A stretch of DNA of 29,490 nt from contig NZ_QFAY01000015.1 of the NCBI RefSeq assembly GCF_017884005.1, forward strand, positions 40,809-70,298. The letters are read 5' to 3'. The stretch comes from Streptococcus panodentis. Lineage in GTDB: Bacteria; Bacillota; Bacilli; Lactobacillales; Streptococcaceae. This document shows positions 8,310-17,335 of this stretch, piece after piece; position 1 is the stretch's first letter, and each line of letters begins with the position of its first letter. The translations under genes and the position numbers were made by a program. The notes beneath the pieces are model-generated. The model did no database searches. It saw only the letters and a list, made by a program, of their open reading frames with translations, and was not told the origin of the DNA.

Positions 8310-9041
8310 TCAGCCCTCCAATGCTGTCCAGCTGTCATTTTTAATAAAAAATCGTTCCATGATTCCGCTGTTTCCAAAGAGCACCCCGTGGAGTACTCCG
8401 CCATAAACAGCCCCGCCATCCATGCCAATCTTATGATCCTCTGTCATCCAGAGGCGATCCGTACCCGGTGCCTGATGCAACAGATAAAAAGTAGGCGTAT
8501 GGCCAAAGACAATAATCTTGCTAGTGCGGTTGAATCCCTCATGAAAAGGCGCCCGAATCCAAACCTTCTGATAGTCAGATGTGTCATGCCAGTCAGGCAG
8601 GCTCAAATCCAGTCCGGCGTGGACAAAGATATACCTCTCTGTCTCAAGGATAAAAGGCATCTGGCGGATAAAGGCCACCACCTCAGCTGCTTCTGTCCGG
8701 ACCCGCTCAGCATCCGCTACTCCATCGACAGGCGCATCCAAGGCCCGGCCCAAGAGCGAATTAATCGTCATATCACCGCCGTTGCGCCGGTAATGGTCAT
8801 AAGACTGTTCAGGATTGTCCAGCCAGGTCAGAAACATATACTCGTGATTGCCAGACAGGCAGATCGCTCCCTTCTGGTCCACCAAGCCCTTGACCCGCTC
8901 CAAGACTGCTCGGCTGTCCTCGCCACGGTCAATCAAATCGCCCAGAAAAACCAGCTGGCTTTGGCCGTCCCAATGCTGGAGCAGCTCGTCCAGCATGCCG
9001 GCCTTGCCGTGGACATCCCCGATTGCAAAATAGTCTGTCAT
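8310..9041 (-). CDS. PPP-family metallophosphatase (calcineurin-like)
   Basis: This 243-residue protein carries the metallophosphatase motifs in order: GDVHG (residues 8-12), GDLIDRG, GNHE, FGHTP and a C-terminal DGGAVYGG. These bind two metal ions and identify the PPP branch that includes bacterial Ser/Thr protein phosphatases and ApaH-like diadenosine tetraphosphatases. Which substrate it uses cannot be decided. The open frame begins at GTG 9050, but ATG 9041 has AGGAGG 8 nt upstream and the normal MTDYFAIGDVHG start. It stands alone, apart from recN by a 145-bp gap that contains repeat copy B in the opposite orientation, and it is separated from the iron operon by the decayed gap. Confidence 0.9.
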   Translation of the reverse strand: MTDYFAIGDVHGKAGMLDELLQHWDGQSQLVFLGDLIDRGEDSRAVLERVKGLVDQKGAICLSGNHEYMFLTWLDNPEQSYDHYRRNGGDMTINSLLGRALDAPVDGVADAERVRTEAAEVVAFIRQMPFILETERYIFVHAGLDLSLPDWHDTSDYQKVWIRAPFHEGFNRTSKIIVFGHTPTFYLLHQAPGTDRLWMTEDHKIGMDGGAVYGGVLHGVLFGNSGIMERFFIKNDSWTALEG

Positions 9042-9060
9042 ACTTGTCACCTCCTAAAGA

Positions 9061-9139
9061 GAGGCTGGGACAGGACTCCCATGATGGCTGCGCCTCACCT
9101 GCAGAGGGAGCTATCTTTGGGAAGATACCGTATGAAAAA
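9061..9139 (+). repeat. Three-hairpin intergenic repeat, copy B
   Basis: It begins GAGGCTGGGACAGGACTCCC and ends near ACCGTATGAAAAA. One base is inserted in the first loop (CAGGAC) and one lost before CTCACC, compared with copy C. It fills most of the recN-phosphatase gap and starts only about 10 bp upstream of the phosphatase ribosome-binding site. Confidence 0.85.
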
Positions 9140-9186
9140 TACCCAGCTCCTCATATTCTATCGTTTGATTTGCATGACGCAGTGGT

Positions 9187-10845
9187 TTATTTCTTCAATA
9201 ATTCTCTGGCCTGCGTCAGAGCAGCCTCGGTGACATCTTCTCCTGCCAGCATCTTGGCCACCTCCTGCACGCGCTCGTCCGTCGTCAGCAGGCGGACCGT
9301 TGAGACAGTCGAATTTTCATCCGAAATTTTCTCGATAAAGAACTGATAATCCGCAATGGCAATAACCTGCGGCAAGTGAGAAATGGCCAGCACCTGCCCG
9401 TTGGATCCGATTTTGTGAATTTTCTGGGCAATTGCTTGGGCTACCCGGCCGGAAACACCGGTGTCCACCTCATCAAAAACGATACTGGTCTTGCCCTCCT
9501 TGCGGGAGAAGGCTGACTTGATGGCCAGCATGAGCCGGGACAGCTCTCCGCCTGATGCGACCTTGACCAAGGGCTTAAAGTCCTCTCCCGGATTGGTCGA
9601 AATATAAAACTCGACCTGCTCATTGCCCTCGCGGTTAAACTTTCCCTTGCTGAACTGCACCCGAAAATCGGCCTTTTCCATATAGAGATCCTGCAGCTCC
9701 TGCTTGATTTCTGCTTCCAGCTGCTGGGCCAGTTCATGCCGGGCCTGACTGAGTTCCTGAGCCAGACCGACCAGCTCCCTTTCCAGAAGCTTCAGGTCCC
9801 TGTCTAAATCATCCGAAGACAGATTGCTGCCAGTCAGCAGATGGTACTCCTTTGAAATCTGAGCAAAATAATCCAGCACATCATCAACTCCGCCGCCGTA
9901 CTTGCGGGTGATGCTGTTAATCAAGTCCAAACGGCTCTCCAGCTGCAGAAGCCGGCTGCTGTCAAAATCCAGCCCATCCAGAATATCCTCTAAGCGTTTA
10001 GCTGCATCTTCCAGAACATAGTAGCTGTCGGACAGGCTTCCTGCCAAGTCCTTGTATGCCGGATCGTATTCTTCGATTGATTCCAGATCATTCATGGCTG
10101 AGCGGACATTGGCCAGACTGGAAAATTCCTCATTATCCAGCAAACGGGATGCATTGGTCAGCGTATCGGCAATGAGCTTGTGATTGAGCAGGCGGTCCCG
10201 CTCCTGATGCAGGGCCAAGTCCTCGCCGCTCTTCAAATCTGCGCTTTCAATCTCGGCAATCTGAAATTCCAGCATGTCAATCCGCGCTTTGTTCTCCTGC
10301 TGGCTTTTCTGCAGGGTCAGGACCTGTCTGCGCAGCTTGCGGTAGCGGTCAAAGGTCTCCTGATAACGCCCTTTGAGCTCCTGAAACGCTTCATGACCAA
10401 ACGCATCCAGCATGGCAATATGGAGCTGAGAGCGCATGAGCTCTTCCTGATCGTGCTGGCCGTGGATGTCTACCAAATGCTGGCCGACAGCCCGCAGGAC
10501 TGACAAATTGACCATCTGGCCGTTAATCCGGCTGACACTGCGGCCGTTTTGCAGGATTTCCCGGCGGATAATCAGCTCATCTGTCAGCTCCAAGCCCTGC
10601 TCTTCAAAGAGCTCCTGCAGCGCCCGGCTGTTTTCCAAGGAAAAAAAGCCCTCAATCTCAGCCTTGGCTGCCCCGTGGCGGATGACATCCGTGGTCGCCC
10701 GGCTGCCCAGCATCATATTCATCGCATCGATGATGATGGATTTACCGGCCCCGGTTTCCCCAGTCAGAACAGTCATTCCCTGCTCAAAACTGAGGGAAAT
10801 CTCCTCGATAATGGCAAAGTTTTTAATTGAAATTTCTAATAACAT
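9187..10845 (-). CDS. recN: DNA repair protein RecN
   Basis: This 552-residue SMC-like ATPase has the usual RecN length. The Walker A GETGAGKS is at residues 29-36, a long charged coiled-coil region rich in Leu, Glu and Lys spans about 150-380, and the C-terminal ATPase half contains SGGELSR and FDEVDTGVSG (signature and Walker B). RecN is recruited early to double-strand breaks and holds DNA ends together. ATG 10845 was chosen over an in-frame TTG at 10860 because TAGGA, overlapping the argR stop, is correctly spaced before it. It is the last gene of the xseA operon, with argR ending 8 nt before it. Coupling of argR and recN is a conserved Firmicute arrangement. Confidence 0.96.
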   Translation of the reverse strand: MLLEISIKNFAIIEEISLSFEQGMTVLTGETGAGKSIIIDAMNMMLGSRATTDVIRHGAAKAEIEGFFSLENSRALQELFEEQGLELTDELIIRREILQNGRSVSRINGQMVNLSVLRAVGQHLVDIHGQHDQEELMRSQLHIAMLDAFGHEAFQELKGRYQETFDRYRKLRRQVLTLQKSQQENKARIDMLEFQIAEIESADLKSGEDLALHQERDRLLNHKLIADTLTNASRLLDNEEFSSLANVRSAMNDLESIEEYDPAYKDLAGSLSDSYYVLEDAAKRLEDILDGLDFDSSRLLQLESRLDLINSITRKYGGGVDDVLDYFAQISKEYHLLTGSNLSSDDLDRDLKLLERELVGLAQELSQARHELAQQLEAEIKQELQDLYMEKADFRVQFSKGKFNREGNEQVEFYISTNPGEDFKPLVKVASGGELSRLMLAIKSAFSRKEGKTSIVFDEVDTGVSGRVAQAIAQKIHKIGSNGQVLAISHLPQVIAIADYQFFIEKISDENSTVSTVRLLTTDERVQEVAKMLAGEDVTEAALTQARELLKK

Positions 10846-10853
10846 AGGCTTTC

Positions 10854-11285
10854 CTACCAATGATGAATGATATTTGAAATGCTGTCAGCAGCCTGCTCGG
10901 TCACTGCTACCATAAGAATACTGTCATTATCGGCGATAATGCTGAACAGCTCCTGAGCGAACTCCGTCCGCAGGTGGCGTTTGACCAAGGCTGTGCTGCC
11001 CGGCACCAGAGTCAGGTTAATCATATTTCCCAAAACATGGCAGGACAGAATATTATTCTCTGCCAGACGCAGACTGCTGGTCATCGTCTTGGGCAGCTCA
11101 TAAATATAAGTATTGTCCTTGAGCGGAATCTTGACAATGCCCAGCTCCTTGATGTCGCGGGAAACAGTCGCCTGAGTGGCTGTAATCCCTGACTGCCTGA
11201 GATGTTCGACAATTTCCTCCTGAGTTCCGATGTCATAGTCGCTGACAAAACGTCTAATCTTTTCTAATCTATCCTTTTTATTCAT
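10854..11285 (-). CDS. argR: ArgR/AhrC-family arginine repressor
   Basis: The 143-residue protein has an N-terminal winged-helix domain with the recognition motif QATVSRDIKELG (about residues 40-51) and a C-terminal oligomerisation/arginine-binding domain. With arginine it binds as a hexamer to ARG boxes and regulates arginine synthesis and catabolism; streptococci often carry several paralogues. The motif that is usually GT(I/V)AGDDT reads SIIADNDS here, so the ligand pocket departs from the standard one. The open frame extends to 11315, but ATG 11285 has AAGGA 8 nt upstream and the standard MNKKDRLEKI start. It overlaps the tlyA stop by 8 bp (ATGAATAA). Confidence 0.94.
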   Translation of the reverse strand: MNKKDRLEKIRRFVSDYDIGTQEEIVEHLRQSGITATQATVSRDIKELGIVKIPLKDNTYIYELPKTMTSSLRLAENNILSCHVLGNMINLTLVPGSTALVKRHLRTEFAQELFSIIADNDSILMVAVTEQAADSISNIIHHW

Positions 11286-12093
11286 CCTTAAATTCCTTGT
11301 GGGCTGCCTCAACAACAGCCTGTATCAACTCTTTCACTTGATTTTCCGGCTGAGGGCTCTTCTGCAGATAAGCCAGAAATTCCACATTGCCCTGTCCGCC
11401 CTGAATAGGGGAGAAATCCAGTCCCCTGACTGAAAAGCCAGCCTCCAGCATCAAGGCAGTGACCTTTTCCAGCACGGTCACATGCACCTTTGGATCTTTG
11501 ACAATGCCTTTCTTGCCAATCTGCTCCCGGCCGGCCTCAAACTGAGGCTTAATCAGGGCCACCACCTGCCCTTCCGCAGCCAAAATCTGCTGCAGAGCCG
11601 GCAGAATCAGGCCGAGCGAGATAAAGCTGACATCAATGCTGGCAAAGCTGGGCTCCTTTTCAAAATCTGCTTTTTGCGCATAGCGGAAATTGAACTGCTC
11701 CATACTGACGACCCGCTCATCCTGACGGAGTTTCCAGGCCAGCTGATTGGTGCCGACATCAACTGCATAGACCAAGGCCGCTCCCTTTTGCAGCAGAACA
11801 TCCGTAAAGCCGCCGGTTGAAGCGCCAATATCCAGCGCAATTTTACCTGCCGCTGAGAGGCCGAAAGCCTGCAGCGCTTTTTCCAGCTTCAGCCCGCCGC
11901 GGCTGACATAGGGAAGTTTTTGCCCTTTGAGTTTGAGCTCTGTCGTCTCCTCAATCTTCTCACCGGGCTTGTCAAACCGCTGGCCGTCACGAACAGCGAT
12001 GACCAAACCGGCCATGACTCCGCGCTTGGCCTGCTCTCTGGTCTCAAAAAGTCCCTGTCTATAGGCCAGAACATCTACTCTTTCCTTAGCCAT
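11278..12093 (-). CDS. tlyA: TlyA-family rRNA (cytidine-2'-O)-methyltransferase
   Basis: This 271-residue protein has an N-terminal S4 RNA-binding domain ([29 protein letters not shown]) and a FtsJ-type SAM methyltransferase domain with motif I DIGASTGGFTDVLL (about residues 89-102). TlyA proteins methylate ribose of rRNA and were once annotated as haemolysin A; the haemolysin label should not be taken literally. In mycobacteria the enzyme affects capreomycin susceptibility. ATG 12093 follows AGAAGG and overlaps the ispA stop by 8 bp. It sits in the conserved xseA-xseB-ispA-tlyA-argR-recN order. Confidence 0.94.
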   Translation of the reverse strand: MAKERVDVLAYRQGLFETREQAKRGVMAGLVIAVRDGQRFDKPGEKIEETTELKLKGQKLPYVSRGGLKLEKALQAFGLSAAGKIALDIGASTGGFTDVLLQKGAALVYAVDVGTNQLAWKLRQDERVVSMEQFNFRYAQKADFEKEPSFASIDVSFISLGLILPALQQILAAEGQVVALIKPQFEAGREQIGKKGIVKDPKVHVTVLEKVTALMLEAGFSVRGLDFSPIQGGQGNVEFLAYLQKSPQPENQVKELIQAVVEAAHKEFKDE

Positions 12094-12961
12094 TCAATCG
12101 TAAACCTTCTATTATTTTTTTTATTTCAGTACCGGAAAAAACCGCGCTGCGCTCCACATCAGTCAAGAGGACTGCGGCCTGATCAAGACAGTCGTTGAAA
12201 AAGGCTGCCGCCTCCTCCAGCCCCAGAAGGGCTGGGTAGGTGGACTTGGCCGCTGCCAAGTCTTTCTGCGGGGTCTTGCCCAGCTCCTCAAAACTGGCTG
12301 TCACATCTAACAGATCATCCCTTACCTGAAAAGCCAGCCCCAAAAGCTGACCGATGCGGCGCAGCTTGTCCTGAATGAGCGGCTCCGCCCCAGCAATCAA
12401 AGCAGCAGCCACGAAGGGATAGGTCAGGAGTTTTCCCGTCTTGTTAGCATGGATTCTTTTGAGCTCTTCCAGACTGCTGTCTCGGCCTTCCCCTTGCATG
12501 TCCAGGACCTGCCCGGCCACCATGCCAAAGGTCCCCGCAGCCTGAGACAGCTCAGCAATCAGGTCCACCTTTACCTGACTGGGCAGCTCAGCCTTAGCCA
12601 AAAGGCCGTAAGGGTCCAAAAAGAGGGAGTCCCCAGCCAAAATGGCCATATCCTCGCCAAACTTCTTGTGGCTGGTCAGACGGCCGCGGCGGTAGTCATC
12701 ATTGTCCATAGCCGGCAGATCATCGTGAATGAGGCTGCCGGTGTGAATCATCTCCAGAGCAGCTGCTGCCTGATAATGGGCCCGCGTCAGCTCCAAGCCA
12801 AAGCCCTCAATCAGCTCCAAGAGCAGCAGGGGCCGGAGACGCTTGCCGCCTGCCTGAAGCGAGTAAAGGATGGCCTCTGTCAAGTCAGGAGATATCTGTT
12901 TTTGCCTGTAAAATTCATCAATCGTCAGCTCTAGCTGCCTGATTTTCTCATCTCTCGTCAT
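12086..12961 (-). CDS. ispA: Polyprenyl synthase, farnesyl diphosphate synthase type
   Basis: A 291-residue trans-isoprenyl diphosphate synthase. It shows the GGKRLRP isopentenyl-diphosphate site (about residues 38-44), the first Asp-rich motif DDLPAMDND (about 80-88), GQVLDM, and the second Asp-rich motif DDLLD. It condenses isopentenyl and dimethylallyl diphosphates to farnesyl diphosphate, the precursor of undecaprenyl phosphate and other isoprenoids. A chain-length insertion of two residues in the first motif (DDxxxxD type) fits a bacterial FPP synthase. It overlaps xseB by 4 bp (ATGA). Cytoplasmic; translated by coupling, since its own Shine-Dalgarno is weak. Confidence 0.95.
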   Translation of the reverse strand: MTRDEKIRQLELTIDEFYRQKQISPDLTEAILYSLQAGGKRLRPLLLLELIEGFGLELTRAHYQAAAALEMIHTGSLIHDDLPAMDNDDYRRGRLTSHKKFGEDMAILAGDSLFLDPYGLLAKAELPSQVKVDLIAELSQAAGTFGMVAGQVLDMQGEGRDSSLEELKRIHANKTGKLLTYPFVAAALIAGAEPLIQDKLRRIGQLLGLAFQVRDDLLDVTASFEELGKTPQKDLAAAKSTYPALLGLEEAAAFFNDCLDQAAVLLTDVERSAVFSGTEIKKIIEGLRLNG

Positions 12962-13170
12962 TCCATATCCGTTTCTGTTCCGTCTGCCTGCATGACCTTG
13001 ACCAGCGTCTTTTCCGCCTGATCCAGTGTCTTCTGCAGCTCTTTTGAAAGCTGCATGCCCTTTTGGAATTCTGCAATCGCTTCTTCCAGAGCGACATCGC
13101 CGTTTTCCAGCTTTTGGACAATCGCCTCCAAATCTGCCAGATTCGCTTCAAATTTCTTTTCTTTCGACAT
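12958..13170 (-). CDS. xseB: Exodeoxyribonuclease VII small subunit
   Basis: This 70-residue protein has the typical XseB pattern: [33 protein letters not shown]. It is an acidic helical hairpin that binds the large subunit in multiple copies. Length and motif match the family. The start ATG 13170 lies inside the end of xseA (23-bp overlap) and the stop overlaps ispA by 4 bp, so the subunits are translationally coupled. Confidence 0.96.
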   Translation of the reverse strand: MSKEKKFEANLADLEAIVQKLENGDVALEEAIAEFQKGMQLSKELQKTLDQAEKTLVKVMQADGTETDME

Positions 13171-14488
13171 GATTCACCTCAACTTCCAGCTGGCCATCCC
13201 GCATGAGCAGGGTCAGCTGATCTTTTTCTTGTACGGCTGCGACGGACTCGACAACCTTTTGATTCTTTTGGACAATAGCATAGCCCCGCGCGACAATCCG
13301 GCTGGTATCCAGCATGAGCAGCGCATCAGACAGTCTCTGAACCTGGGCCACTTTCTGATCATAAATGACCGCCATATTGCTGCGGAGCAGGCGCTCCTGC
13401 TGGCTCAGACGTTCTTGGTAACGTTCCAGCCGGCCCAGCGGACTCAGACTTTCCAGACGGTGCTGCAAGATCCGGACCCGCTGCTGCTCCTCACTATAAT
13501 ATTCGCGAATTTTCTGCTTTAATCGCAGATTGAGCTGATCCAATTTCTGCAAATAGCCGTCATAAAGCCGCTCGGGCTGGCGGAATATAACCGACTGGGC
13601 TAATGTATGAAGGCGTTCCCGCTGATAGCTGATCCGATTGGAGGCGGCTCTTACCAGACGGTTTTCCTGCTGCTGCAGATGCCCCAGCAAATCCAGCTTG
13701 GTGACCGGCGTTGCCAGCTCAGCTGCAGCCGTTGGCGTTGCAGCCCGGCGGTCGGCTGTAAAGTCAGCCAGCGTCGTATCTGTCTCATGACCGACACTGG
13801 AAATAATCGGAATCCTTGACTCAAAAATGGCCCGGACGGTCTCTTCTTCATTAAATGCCCAAAGGTCCTCAATGGAACCGCCGCCCCGGCCGATAATCAG
13901 CACGTCCAAGTCATCCCGTTCATTGGCCCGGCGAATATTGGCTGCAATTTGGCCGGCCGCGCCTTCTCCCTGCACCTTGGTCGGATAGAGAAGAATGCCA
14001 ACACCGGGAAAACGGCGGCTGACGGTGGTGATAATGTCACGGATGACAGCGCCGCTGGGACTGGTGACAACACCGATTTTCTTAGGAAACTGGGGCAAGG
14101 ACTGCTTGAAGCGTTCCTGAAAAAGACCTTCCTCACCCAGCTTTTTCTTGAGCTGTTCAAACTGGATGGCCAAAGCTCCGATGCCGTCCGGCTCTGCCTT
14201 TTCAATGATAATAGAATAGGACCCGCCCGGCTCATAAAGCTGCACCCGGCCGATGACATTGATTTTCATGCCTTCTTCCAGCTCAAAGCCCAGCTTTTGA
14301 TAGACACCGGACCAGACAGTCGCCTGAATCACAGCCTTTTCATCTTTGAGAGAAAAATACTGATGCTGGGGCCGCCGGCGGAAATTGGAAACCTGGCCGG
14401 TCAGATAAACCCGCTCCAAATAAGGATCCCGCTCAAATTTCAGCTTCAGGTATCTGGTCAGGGTCGAAACCGACAAATAATCTGGCAT
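13148..14488 (-). CDS. xseA: Exodeoxyribonuclease VII large subunit
   Basis: The 446-residue protein starts with an OB-fold DNA-binding domain ([23 protein letters not shown], about residues 26-48). The catalytic domain follows, with [33 protein letters not shown] and [11 protein letters not shown], and then a long coiled-coil that binds XseB. With XseB it degrades single-stranded DNA in repair. It is the first gene of the operon; ATG 14488 follows AAAGGAAG and an extended -10 promoter lies 33 nt upstream. Confidence 0.97.
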   Translation of the reverse strand: MPDYLSVSTLTRYLKLKFERDPYLERVYLTGQVSNFRRRPQHQYFSLKDEKAVIQATVWSGVYQKLGFELEEGMKINVIGRVQLYEPGGSYSIIIEKAEPDGIGALAIQFEQLKKKLGEEGLFQERFKQSLPQFPKKIGVVTSPSGAVIRDIITTVSRRFPGVGILLYPTKVQGEGAAGQIAANIRRANERDDLDVLIIGRGGGSIEDLWAFNEEETVRAIFESRIPIISSVGHETDTTLADFTADRRAATPTAAAELATPVTKLDLLGHLQQQENRLVRAASNRISYQRERLHTLAQSVIFRQPERLYDGYLQKLDQLNLRLKQKIREYYSEEQQRVRILQHRLESLSPLGRLERYQERLSQQERLLRSNMAVIYDQKVAQVQRLSDALLMLDTSRIVARGYAIVQKNQKVVESVAAVQEKDQLTLLMRDGQLEVEVNHVERKEI

Positions 14489-14520
14489 AGCGCTTCCTTT
14501 CTGATTTTTTCATAACTTTC

Positions 14521-14529
14521 ATTATACCA
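14521..14529 (-). promoter_or_regulatory. Promoter of the xseA-recN operon
   Basis: TGGTATAAT on the reverse strand is a perfect extended -10 (TATAAT at 14521-14526). No good -35 is present at 16-18 bp, as is common with extended -10 promoters. Confidence 0.7.
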
Positions 14530-14659
14530 AAAAAGTGCGGAAAATATCGGTCTCAGCCTTGGAAAATTGCAGGACAGGACAGAAAAAACAGCCTCTGTTC
14601 AATCGAATCAAAGGGAATCAATCATCACAGAGTCCTCACGATTCTGCCTCAGCAATCTC

Positions 14660-15544
14660 CTACTGCTCTATCTGCTCCAAAGCTTTGACAAAAGGCTCCA
14701 GCTGTTCGGATAAGACATGCTTTTGGGGATAGGCATAGGATACATGGAAATAAATTTTATCCGCTGCAGCCAGCGGGATTTTGACTAAATCAGCAAATTC
14801 ATTGGTCATCATGGTGTCTGTCAGGAGACTGATTCCCATATTTTTGCGAAGCATCTGTCCGATAAACATCAGATCATCCAGTTTCAGAGCGATTTCAGCA
14901 GCATGCTGGCAGCGGCTGTTGAGATGGTGAAAGGCAGCCAGATGCACATTGTGCTCATCCAGCAGGATAAACTTCTCCTGCAAAACCGCTTCAAAGCTCA
15001 GCTCCCTGCTTTCTGCCAGAGGGTGTTCAGCTGACATGACCAGATAAAATTCCCTGCGGTAAAGCTCTCTGCTGACCAGCTCTGGATAGCTGAGAGGCTC
15101 AAGGCTGCCCAGAAGACTCATGTCCAAATCTCCGGCCAGGAGAGCATCCAACAGCTCCTTAGAACCGCCGCGTACCAAGGTAACTGATTTTAGCAGGGCC
15201 AATTCCTCCTCAGGAGCGTCCAATCGTGAAAAGACATCTTCTGAAATGATGGGAGGAAAGCCCAGTCTGCTTTCCTGCTGATTGGCTCTTTGAATGGCCT
15301 TGTCCGCTTTCTCTACCCTCAGCAGCATATCTTGGGCCAGATTCGCCAGAATCCTGCCCTGAACCGTCAAGTGAGCGACCCGGTTGGCAGAAGTTTTCTC
15401 CACCAGAAGGCAGCGAAATTCCTTCTCCAGCCGTTTTACAGCATAGGTAATAGTGGGCTGGCTGACCTGAAAATGCTGGGCCGTTTCTGTAAAAGACTTT
15501 AAGACAGAAAGCTGATAAAAATAATCCAAATCGCGTATATTCAT
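14660..15544 (-). CDS. mleR: LysR-family regulator of the malolactic genes
   Basis: A 294-residue LysR-type activator. The N-terminal helix-turn-helix is at about residues 15-45 (SFTETAQHFQVSQPTITYAVKRLEKEF), followed by a substrate-binding-like effector domain. It is transcribed away from mleS across a 153-bp gap, the classic arrangement for a LysR regulator and its target. MleR proteins activate malolactic fermentation in response to malate and low pH. ATG 15544 follows AAAGGAGGG. The identification rests on family plus position next to mleS. Confidence 0.92.
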   Translation of the reverse strand: MNIRDLDYFYQLSVLKSFTETAQHFQVSQPTITYAVKRLEKEFRCLLVEKTSANRVAHLTVQGRILANLAQDMLLRVEKADKAIQRANQQESRLGFPPIISEDVFSRLDAPEEELALLKSVTLVRGGSKELLDALLAGDLDMSLLGSLEPLSYPELVSRELYRREFYLVMSAEHPLAESRELSFEAVLQEKFILLDEHNVHLAAFHHLNSRCQHAAEIALKLDDLMFIGQMLRKNMGISLLTDTMMTNEFADLVKIPLAAADKIYFHVSYAYPQKHVLSEQLEPFVKALEQIEQ

Positions 15545-15564
15545 GCTGCCCTCCTTTAGCTCTT

Positions 15565-15573
15565 ATTTTACCA
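15565..15573 (-). promoter_or_regulatory. mleR promoter (extended -10)
   Basis: TGGTAAAAT on the reverse strand gives TAAAAT at 15565-15570 with TGG before it. A poor -35 (TTTATA) lies 17 bp upstream and falls within the palindrome, which would allow autoregulation. Confidence 0.5.
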
Positions 15574-15586
15574 TAAATTGAACTGT

Positions 15587-15606
15587 CTATAAATATTTTT
15601 TATAAG
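15587..15606. promoter_or_regulatory. Candidate MleR-binding dyad
   Basis: TATAAA-TATTT-TTTATA is a perfect interrupted palindrome in the divergent mleR-mleS gap, upstream of the mleS -35 and overlapping the mleR -35. The position and symmetry suit a LysR-type site, although AT-rich palindromes also arise by chance. Confidence 0.5.
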
Positions 15607-15617
15607 AACTGCGGCAC

Positions 15618-15647
15618 TTGACTATAAGGAGAGCAGAGCAGTATGAT
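15618..15647 (+). promoter_or_regulatory. mleS promoter
   Basis: TTGACT (15618-15623) and TATGAT (15642-15647) are separated by 18 bp, about 50 nt before the mleS start. Confidence 0.7.
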
Positions 15648-15697
15648 GTAAGCGTAAGAAAACTTTCTTATCAATAATATTTATCGGAGGAAGACAC

Positions 15698-17320
15698 ATG
15701 AAAGGACATGAACTGCTCAATAACCCTTTTTTAAATAAGGGAACAGCTTTTACACAGGCAGAACGTCAGGAACTGGGACTGGTAGGACTTCTGCCGCCTT
15801 CTGTACAGACCATTGAAGAACAGGCCGAGCAGACCTATCAGCATTACCTCAAAAAACAAAGCAATCTGGAGAAACGGCTCTTTTTGATGGAGATTTTCAA
15901 TACCAACCGCCGGCTTTTCTACTATCTCTTCAGCCAGCATATCGGAGAGTTTAACCCCATCGTCTATGACCCCACCATTGCTGAAACGATCGAAGGCTAC
16001 AGCGACCTCTTCGTAGATCCGCAGTATGCAGCCTATCTGGATATCCATCACCCCGAAAATATCGAAGCCACGCTCAAAAATGCAGCAGGAGACCGCGATA
16101 TTCGCTTGATTGTCGTGACAGATGCTGAGGGGATTCTCGGTATCGGCGACTGGGGGACCAATGGGGTAGACATTTCTGTCGGCAAGCTCATGATTTACAC
16201 CGGTGCTGCGGGGATTGACCCTGCGACGGTGCTGCCTTTGGTAATTGATGCCGGCACCAATCGCAAGGAATTGCTGGACAATCCTAACTATCTGGGCAAC
16301 CGCCACGAACGGGTCCGCGGACAAGCTTACGATGATTTCATTGAAAAATTTGTTGAGACTGCTGAAAAGCTCTTCCCTAAACTTTACCTGCACTGGGAAG
16401 ACTTCGGCCGTCTCAATGCTGCCACTATCCTCAAGAAGTACAAGAATAAAATCCCTACCTTCAATGATGATATTCAGGGAACCGGCATTGTCACGCTGGG
16501 CGGGATTTACGGTTCGCTGGATATTACAGGCGAAAAGCTGACAGACCAAGTCTATCTCTGCTACGGCGGCGGAACAGCTGGTGCGGGAATTGCTTCCCGT
16601 GTCCTGAGCGAGATGGTTGACCAAGGCCTCTCAGAAGAGGAAGCCTATCAGCGTTTCTTTATGGTTGACAAGCAGGGACTGCTCTTTGATGACATGGACG
16701 ATTTGACACCTGAGCAAAGACCTTTCGCTAAAAAGCGGTCGGATTTCGCCAATGCGGATGCCTTAACAGATCTTCTGGCTGTCGTCAAAACGGTCAAGCC
16801 AACGATTTTGGTCGGAACCTCTACACAGCCTAACAGTTTCACCAAGGAAGTTGTCGAAGCCATGTGTGCCAACACAGAGCGCCCAATCATTTTCCCGCTC
16901 AGCAACCCCACAAAATTAGCAGAAGCAGCTGCCAAAGATTTGATTGAATGGTCAGACGGCAAGGCTTTTGTTGCCACAGGGATTCCAGCAGACAATGTTG
17001 ACCATAAAGGCGTTTCCTACCAAATCGGCCAGGCTAACAACGCCCTCATCTATCCCGGTCTGGGTCTCGGTATGCTGGCATCTGAAGCCAAACTGCTGAC
17101 CGATGAGATGATTGGTGCGGCCGCCCATGCCCTCAGCGGGATTGTAGACCTAAGCCAGCCGGGTGCCCCAGTCCTGCCGCCCTTTGCAAATGTAGCAGAA
17201 GTTTCTGTCAAGGTTGCAGAAGCTGTCGCCCAAAAGGCACAGGAGCAAGGCCTGGCCCAAAGTCAGGAAAAGGATATGAAAAAAGCAGTGCAAGACTTGA
17301 AATGGTATCCTCAATACTAG
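15698..17320 (+). CDS. mleS: Malolactic enzyme
   Basis: This 540-residue protein has the malic-enzyme family architecture and the normal malolactic enzyme length. Landmarks are the substrate/metal region [14 protein letters not shown], the metal-binding stretch FNDDIQGTG, the NAD-binding [10 protein letters not shown] loop, and [13 protein letters not shown]. With tightly bound NAD and Mn2+ it decarboxylates L-malate directly to L-lactate and CO2, which consumes a proton and supports acid tolerance. Malic enzyme (pyruvate-forming) is the alternative, but the neighbouring mleP and LysR regulator favour malolactic. The start ATG 15698 has CGGAGGA. mleP follows after 15 bp. Confidence 0.94.
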   Translation: MKGHELLNNPFLNKGTAFTQAERQELGLVGLLPPSVQTIEEQAEQTYQHYLKKQSNLEKRLFLMEIFNTNRRLFYYLFSQHIGEFNPIVYDPTIAETIEGYSDLFVDPQYAAYLDIHHPENIEATLKNAAGDRDIRLIVVTDAEGILGIGDWGTNGVDISVGKLMIYTGAAGIDPATVLPLVIDAGTNRKELLDNPNYLGNRHERVRGQAYDDFIEKFVETAEKLFPKLYLHWEDFGRLNAATILKKYKNKIPTFNDDIQGTGIVTLGGIYGSLDITGEKLTDQVYLCYGGGTAGAGIASRVLSEMVDQGLSEEEAYQRFFMVDKQGLLFDDMDDLTPEQRPFAKKRSDFANADALTDLLAVVKTVKPTILVGTSTQPNSFTKEVVEAMCANTERPIIFPLSNPTKLAEAAAKDLIEWSDGKAFVATGIPADNVDHKGVSYQIGQANNALIYPGLGLGMLASEAKLLTDEMIGAAAHALSGIVDLSQPGAPVLPPFANVAEVSVKVAEAVAQKAQEQGLAQSQEKDMKKAVQDLKWYPQY

Positions 17321-17335
17321 GAGGTGTTCTTTTCT

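Noticed and set aside
8388..9233. 281-residue + strand frame over the phosphatase and recN end
   Set aside because: It runs antisense to a gene with complete phosphatase motifs and has no family features of its own.
11278..12093. Haemolysin label for the TlyA gene
   Set aside because: S4 plus FtsJ-type methyltransferase domains indicate rRNA methylation; there is no toxin feature.
15731..16624. 297-residue reverse frame within mleS
   Set aside because: Antisense shadow; the forward frame is a full-length malolactic enzyme with promoter and ribosome-binding site.
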